Below, piece after piece: positions 5,776 to 8,967 of a stretch of DNA of 8,967 nt. Below the pieces are notes generated by a model, which was not told where the DNA came from, ran no database searches, and worked only from the letters and a program-made list of their open reading frames with translations. Within the stretch, counting starts at the first letter, position 1. Each line of letters opens with the position of its first letter. The position numbers and the translations under genes were made by a program. The DNA comes from JALYUA01 sp038229875 (GTDB taxonomy: Bacteria; Acidobacteriota; Thermoanaerobaculia; UBA5066; Gp7-AA6), in the NCBI GenBank assembly GCA_038229875.1, contig JBBROA010000147.1, positions 1 through 8,967 of the forward strand, in the 5' to 3' direction.

Positions 5776-8691
5776 ATGAAGAAATCGCTGCTGATCGTGT
5801 CCCTTCTCCTCGGCGCCGCGTCGGCGGCGATGGCCCAGGAGGAGGGGTTCGGCGAGAACAAGATCGCCTACGACAAGTTCGACTGGAAGACATATCGCTC
5901 GACCCATTTCACGATCTACTTTTACGAGCGCGAGCGGCCGTCGTTGCAGAAAGTCGCCTCGTACGCCGAGAGCGCGTACGACGACATCTCCCGCCAGCTC
6001 AACTTTCAGATTCCCAAGCCGATCAACCTGATCTATTACTCGACGCACTCCGATTTCGAGCAGACGAACACCCTCTTGAATTTCATCCCGGAGGGTGTCG
6101 GCGCGTTCGCGCTGCCGTCGCGCAACCGGATGGTGCTGCCCGCTGACCTTCCGGAAGAGAAGCTTCAGCAGCTGATCGCGCACGAGCTCACGCACGTCTT
6201 CCAGTTCGAGATCCTGTTCGGCGGCAATTACCTCCGAGCGGCGACCACGAACGCGCCGCAGTGGCTCACGGAAGGCATGGCGTCCTACTTCGGAAACGAC
6301 GAAGACAACAAGGACCGGATGGTCCTGCGCGACGCTGTGCTCGCCGACCAGGTTCCGGAAATCACCAAGCGCGGGATCGGAGGGTTCTTCGCCTACCGCT
6401 TCGGACACGCGGTCTTCGACTTCATGGCCGCGGAGTGGGGCAAGGACTCGGTGCGGGAGTTTGTGTACGAGTTCCGCAACCAGATCGGGCCGTCGATCGA
6501 GAAGGCGGTCAAGCGCCAGTTCAACATCACCGGCGAAGACTTCGACATCAAGTTCCGCCGCTTCCTCCGGGCGCGGTATTTGAAGATCCTCGCCGAGAAG
6601 GGCGAGCCGATCGACTTCGGCGAGAAGTTCAAGGTCGTCGACTCCCCCTCCGCGGAGACGTCGCCGCGCGCCTACCCTTCCGGCGATTTCATCGTCGCGC
6701 TGTCCACCTACAAGGAGGACGCGGACGTCATCGTGCTGTCGACCCGCGACCGGAAGATTTACAAGAACCTCACCAAGGGCTATACGACTAACTACGAATA
6801 CCTCGTCTCCCAGTGGGTGACGACGGGTCCCCAGAGCGGCGCCGACGTGGGCGTCTCGCCCGACGGGAACACGGTCGCCGTCTTCGCGCGGCGTGAGCGC
6901 GGCCGCGACCTGCTCCTCTTGAATGCCCTGACGGGGGGCATCCGCGAGCGCGTCGAGATGCCCGACCTCGACCAGCAGCTGAACCCCGCCTTCTCCTCGG
7001 ACGGAAATCTCGTCGTCTTCCGGGCGTTGCGCGGCGGCCGTTCCGACATCTTTTCCTACGACCTGACCTCCCGCGCGCTGACGAACCTGACGGACGACGA
7101 CGCCTGGGATTTCGCCCCCACGTTCTCGCCTGACGGCCGCTGGATCTACTACTCGTCGATACGCGGGACGAAATCCAAGATCTTCCGATTCCACCCGGAG
7201 TCGCCCGATTCGCGCGAACAGATCACGTACGGCGAATGGAACGACGAAGATCCGTCGCTCTCCCCCGACGGCAAGCGCCTCTTCTTCACCTCGGACCGGG
7301 ATGCCGGCATTTACAACATCTACTCGGTCAACCTCGAAAGCGGCGAAACTCTCATGCATACGAACGTGGTCGCGGGGGTTTTCTCCCCCACCGTGTTCGT
7401 CGGCAAGGACAACACCGAGAAGCTCGTTTACTCCGCGTACTACAAGCGCCGTTTTACGCTGTACATCGCCGACTCGAAGAAGCCCTACAAGCGTTTGAAC
7501 GAGCTGGCGCCGATCGCGTCGCCGGTGGGGCCGGGCGGCGTCACGCCGTTCCAGCCCGCCATCGAAGTCTCGGTCGATCCGGAGAAGGTCACGGGCAAGA
7601 TCTCGCGCAAGCTGCAGCTCGAAGACGCTCAGGTCAACGCCGGCGTCAACACGGACCAGACGTTCGTCTCGAACACCGTCCTGATCTTCGGCGACAACCT
7701 CGGAGACCGCCGCTTGTACGCCGTCTTCCAGTCGCTGTCCTCATTCACGAATTTCAACTTCACGTATCTCGATCTCTCGCACCGGCTCCAGAAGGGCATT
7801 CAGCTCTTCGACGACCGGACGTACTTCCTGGCGGTCGACCAACGCTTCGGCCAGGACCGTCTGGTGCGGGACCGACGCGCGTACCGCGTCACGGGTGGCA
7901 TGGCGCTCCTCCAATATCCCCTCTCCCGCTATCACCGGATCGAGGGCCAGCTCGGGTACATCTCCCGCTCGTACGACTTCCCCTTCGCGATCTCGAACAG
8001 CCAGGGGACGCAGCAGTTCTTTGTGAGCCCGCGCACCGACAACTACCCGCAGGCGGGGGTCGCGTTCGTCGGGGACACTGTGCTGTACCGCGAATGGGGA
8101 CCGCTCTCTGGCCGCAGGTACCGGTTCGGGTACACATGGGCGCCGGACTTGAAGCGCAACTCGGACGTCATTGACCCGAACAGCGGGCTGACGTCTGCGA
8201 ACGGGTCCACGCTGACCTCGGACGTGACCATCGATCTGCGGCACTACTTCAAGATCACAGAACGGTCGTTGATCGCGGTCCGCCTTTTCGGCGCTCGATC
8301 GACGGGAAACTTTCCGAACGTCTATTACTTCGGCGGGCTCGACACCCTCCGCGGCCTCGACTTCCGCGAACAAATCGGAAACACGATCGGCTACGCGAAC
8401 CTCGAGTTCCGATTTCCGCTCATCGATCTGCTCGCGTTTCCCTTCGGCGGGTTCGGGAACATCCGCGGCCGGTTCTTCGTGGACGTCGGCGGAGCCGCGC
8501 TGAAGGACCAGAAGTTCCGGTTCTGGGACGCCGGCAACCACCAGTTAGTGGACGGCCGCGGTTCGTACGGCTACGGGATCCAGTTCTCGTTCCTGGGCCT
8601 TCTCCTGCACTGGGACTTCGCGCACTTAACCGACTTCCGCAAGACCTACTCGGGCCTGAAGACGTCGTTCTACATCGGGACGGAGTTCTAG
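5776..8691 (+). CDS. metallopeptidase / TolB-like propeller / Omp85-type barrel fusion
   Basis: The protein has 971 residues, with a GGGAG ribosome site seven bases before ATG. Residues 1-20 are a signal peptide (cleavage A-M-A before QEEGF). Residues 30-275 form a gluzincin-type peptidase MA-like domain: the zinc motif is HELTH at 136-140 and the third ligand is probably E166 in PQWLTEGMASYF, so the active site looks intact. About 287-575 is a beta-propeller with repeated S-x-DG motifs (SPDG at 361, SSDG at 407, SPDG at 451 and 496, plus two weaker blades near 298 and 536), six blades as in TolB. About 630-971 is a beta-barrel of the bacterial surface antigen/Omp85 type: alternating strands, a GGLDTLRGLD motif at 853-862 matching the conserved loop-6 RG of BamA/TamA, and a final Phe (FYIGTEF) as in substrates of the BAM complex. 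There are no POTRA domains. It is probably an outer-membrane protein with protease and propeller in the periplasm, and the substrate is unknown. Gene predictors would likely call it a BamA/TamA-family or PD40 protein. Confidence 0.9.
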   Translation: MKKSLLIVSLLLGAASAAMAQEEGFGENKIAYDKFDWKTYRSTHFTIYFYERERPSLQKVASYAESAYDDISRQLNFQIPKPINLIYYSTHSDFEQTNTLLNFIPEGVGAFALPSRNRMVLPADLPEEKLQQLIAHELTHVFQFEILFGGNYLRAATTNAPQWLTEGMASYFGNDEDNKDRMVLRDAVLADQVPEITKRGIGGFFAYRFGHAVFDFMAAEWGKDSVREFVYEFRNQIGPSIEKAVKRQFNITGEDFDIKFRRFLRARYLKILAEKGEPIDFGEKFKVVDSPSAETSPRAYPSGDFIVALSTYKEDADVIVLSTRDRKIYKNLTKGYTTNYEYLVSQWVTTGPQSGADVGVSPDGNTVAVFARRERGRDLLLLNALTGGIRERVEMPDLDQQLNPAFSSDGNLVVFRALRGGRSDIFSYDLTSRALTNLTDDDAWDFAPTFSPDGRWIYYSSIRGTKSKIFRFHPESPDSREQITYGEWNDEDPSLSPDGKRLFFTSDRDAGIYNIYSVNLESGETLMHTNVVAGVFSPTVFVGKDNTEKLVYSAYYKRRFTLYIADSKKPYKRLNELAPIASPVGPGGVTPFQPAIEVSVDPEKVTGKISRKLQLEDAQVNAGVNTDQTFVSNTVLIFGDNLGDRRLYAVFQSLSSFTNFNFTYLDLSHRLQKGIQLFDDRTYFLAVDQRFGQDRLVRDRRAYRVTGGMALLQYPLSRYHRIEGQLGYISRSYDFPFAISNSQGTQQFFVSPRTDNYPQAGVAFVGDTVLYREWGPLSGRRYRFGYTWAPDLKRNSDVIDPNSGLTSANGSTLTSDVTIDLRHYFKITERSLIAVRLFGARSTGNFPNVYYFGGLDTLRGLDFREQIGNTIGYANLEFRFPLIDLLAFPFGGFGNIRGRFFVDVGGAALKDQKFRFWDAGNHQLVDGRGSYGYGIQFSFLGLLLHWDFAHLTDFRKTYSGLKTSFYIGTEF

Positions 8692-8710
8692 AGACCTCGA
8701 CGCGATCCCG

Positions 8711-8746
8711 GGGGCGCCGTCAGCAAGATCTGGCTTTCGGCGTCTC
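8711..8746 (+). terminator. first hairpin after the operon, weak terminator candidate
   Basis: GGGGCGCCG (8711-8719) pairs with CGGCGTCTC (8738-8746) using two G-U pairs. After a 2x2 internal loop, AGC pairs with GCT around an 8-nt loop. It begins 20 nt after the stop codon of the protease/barrel gene, a suitable place for a terminator, but the following bases are C-rich (CCTCCTCTC) rather than a T-run, so Rho-independent termination would be inefficient. Confidence 0.35.
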
Positions 8747-8773
8747 CCTCCTCTCGGCTCCCACCTGCGCCCT

Positions 8774-8821
8774 CAGGCGGAGGGTCGCGTTTTCCTGTCA
8801 CCGAGCGACCCTTGTCGCCTG
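8774..8821. terminator. long two-part inverted repeat after the operon
   Basis: CAGGCG (8774-8779) pairs with CGCCTG (8816-8821), and inside it AGGGTCGC (8781-8788) pairs with GCGACCCT (8805-8812). The two stems are perfect and separated by a G/TGT internal loop, with a 16-nt terminal loop. Fourteen perfect base pairs make this the strongest structure near the 3' end of the operon. It lacks a T-run on either strand, so mRNA 3'-end protection or a repeat-element origin is as likely as termination. Confidence 0.5.
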
Positions 8822-8827
8822 CAGCAC

Positions 8828-8854
8828 CCCTCTCCCCGGCCCGCGGGGAGAGGG
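8828..8854. repeat. CCCTCTCCCCG palindrome, REP-like hairpin
   Basis: CCCTCTCCCCG (8828-8838) pairs perfectly with CGGGGAGAGGG (8844-8854) around a 5-nt loop. Palindromes of this CTCTCCCC-type are frequent between genes in GC-rich bacteria and often occur in many copies, so this is most likely a dispersed repeat with a possible transcript-ending role. There is no T-run after it. Confidence 0.6.
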
Positions 8855-8879
8855 CGCAAAAGGGAGCGGATCTGCGCCC
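8852..8879. repeat. inverted repeat that competes with the preceding hairpin
   Basis: GGGCGCA (8852-8858) pairs perfectly with TGCGCCC (8873-8879) around a 14-nt loop. Its first three G residues are also the last three of the preceding hairpin, so the two full structures cannot form in the same molecule. Confidence 0.45.
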
Positions 8880-8901
8880 GTGTCGAGATGGTGGTTAAGC
8901 T

Positions 8902-8952
8902 CGCCCCGAGAGGAGTCTCCCGACCAGAGGGAGGGAGGAGCCTCTCGGGGCG
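8902..8952. repeat. 12-bp perfect inverted repeat with nested hairpin at the right edge
   Basis: CGCCCCGAGAGG (8902-8913) pairs perfectly with CCTCTCGGGGCG (8941-8952). Within its 27-nt loop, CTCCC (8917-8921) can pair with GGGAG (8929-8933). The loop is strongly purine-rich (GAGGGAGGGAGGAG). No known RNA family is recognised, and the element may continue beyond the window. It could be a repeat element, a bidirectional terminator or part of a structured RNA. Confidence 0.5.
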
Positions 8953-8967
8953 GGAGCCGAAGCGAAC

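Larger units (their letters stand above)
8692..8967. other. gene-free 3' region dominated by inverted repeats
   Basis: These 276 nt after the protease/barrel gene contain no start codon with a ribosome site and coding pattern that I can support. They hold at least four separate inverted repeats plus one competing pair, listed individually. No tRNA-like cloverleaf or start of rRNA was seen. Confidence 0.6.

Noticed and set aside
5512..7359. A 615-codon open frame on the minus strand inside the protease/barrel gene
   Set aside because: It is antisense to a gene with clear domains. Its predicted protein is rich in Arg, Val, Glu and Asp with no recognisable motif, as expected for a mirror frame in GC-rich DNA where stop codons are rare.
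7236..8174. A 312-codon plus-strand open frame inside the protease/barrel gene
   Set aside because: It is in another frame of the same gene and is Arg/His/Pro-rich with no motif. The main frame continues uninterrupted through the barrel, so there is no frameshift.

Overview
The window is GC-rich bacterial DNA with five genes and the first part of a sixth, in two divergent blocks. The outer-membrane and periplasmic signatures (a lipoprotein, a signal peptide, a beta-barrel ending in phenylalanine) indicate a diderm. The GC content and this type of protease/barrel protein suggest Acidobacteriota or a similar GC-rich phylum, but no rRNA or other marker is present, so the placement is only a guess.

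Left block, minus strand, read from about 4449 down to 1: dprA (single-stranded DNA-binding RecA loader), then topA (DNA topoisomerase I), then the start of an exported DUF2207-like protein that runs off the left edge. dprA beside topA is a very common bacterial arrangement and this part is housekeeping. The DUF2207-like gene follows a 143-nt spacer and may have its own promoter.

Right block, plus strand, 4663-8691: three closely packed genes that look like one operon. First is a small TPR lipoprotein starting at GTG. It overlaps by 11 nt a secreted 240-residue protein that I cannot firmly name, with a possible LpoB/CsgG/TolB-N-type fold. After 23 nt comes a 971-residue protein joining a signal peptide, a gluzincin metallopeptidase domain (HELTH plus a downstream Glu), a TolB-like six-bladed propeller and a C-terminal Omp85/BamA-like barrel. 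All three products are predicted to be exported. My inference is an outer-membrane-centred module (quality control, secretion or assembly) in which a protease and propeller take the place of the usual POTRA domains. This is the most interesting part of the window.

The 213-nt divergent region between the blocks carries an exact TATAAT box, a near-match on the opposite strand of the same bases, a perfect GTTCCC/GGGAAC palindrome and a tandem 10-bp repeat. The 276 nt after the last gene have no gene that I can see but hold a run of inverted repeats, two of which share bases and cannot form together. I saw no tRNA, rRNA, CRISPR array, insertion sequence or attachment site.
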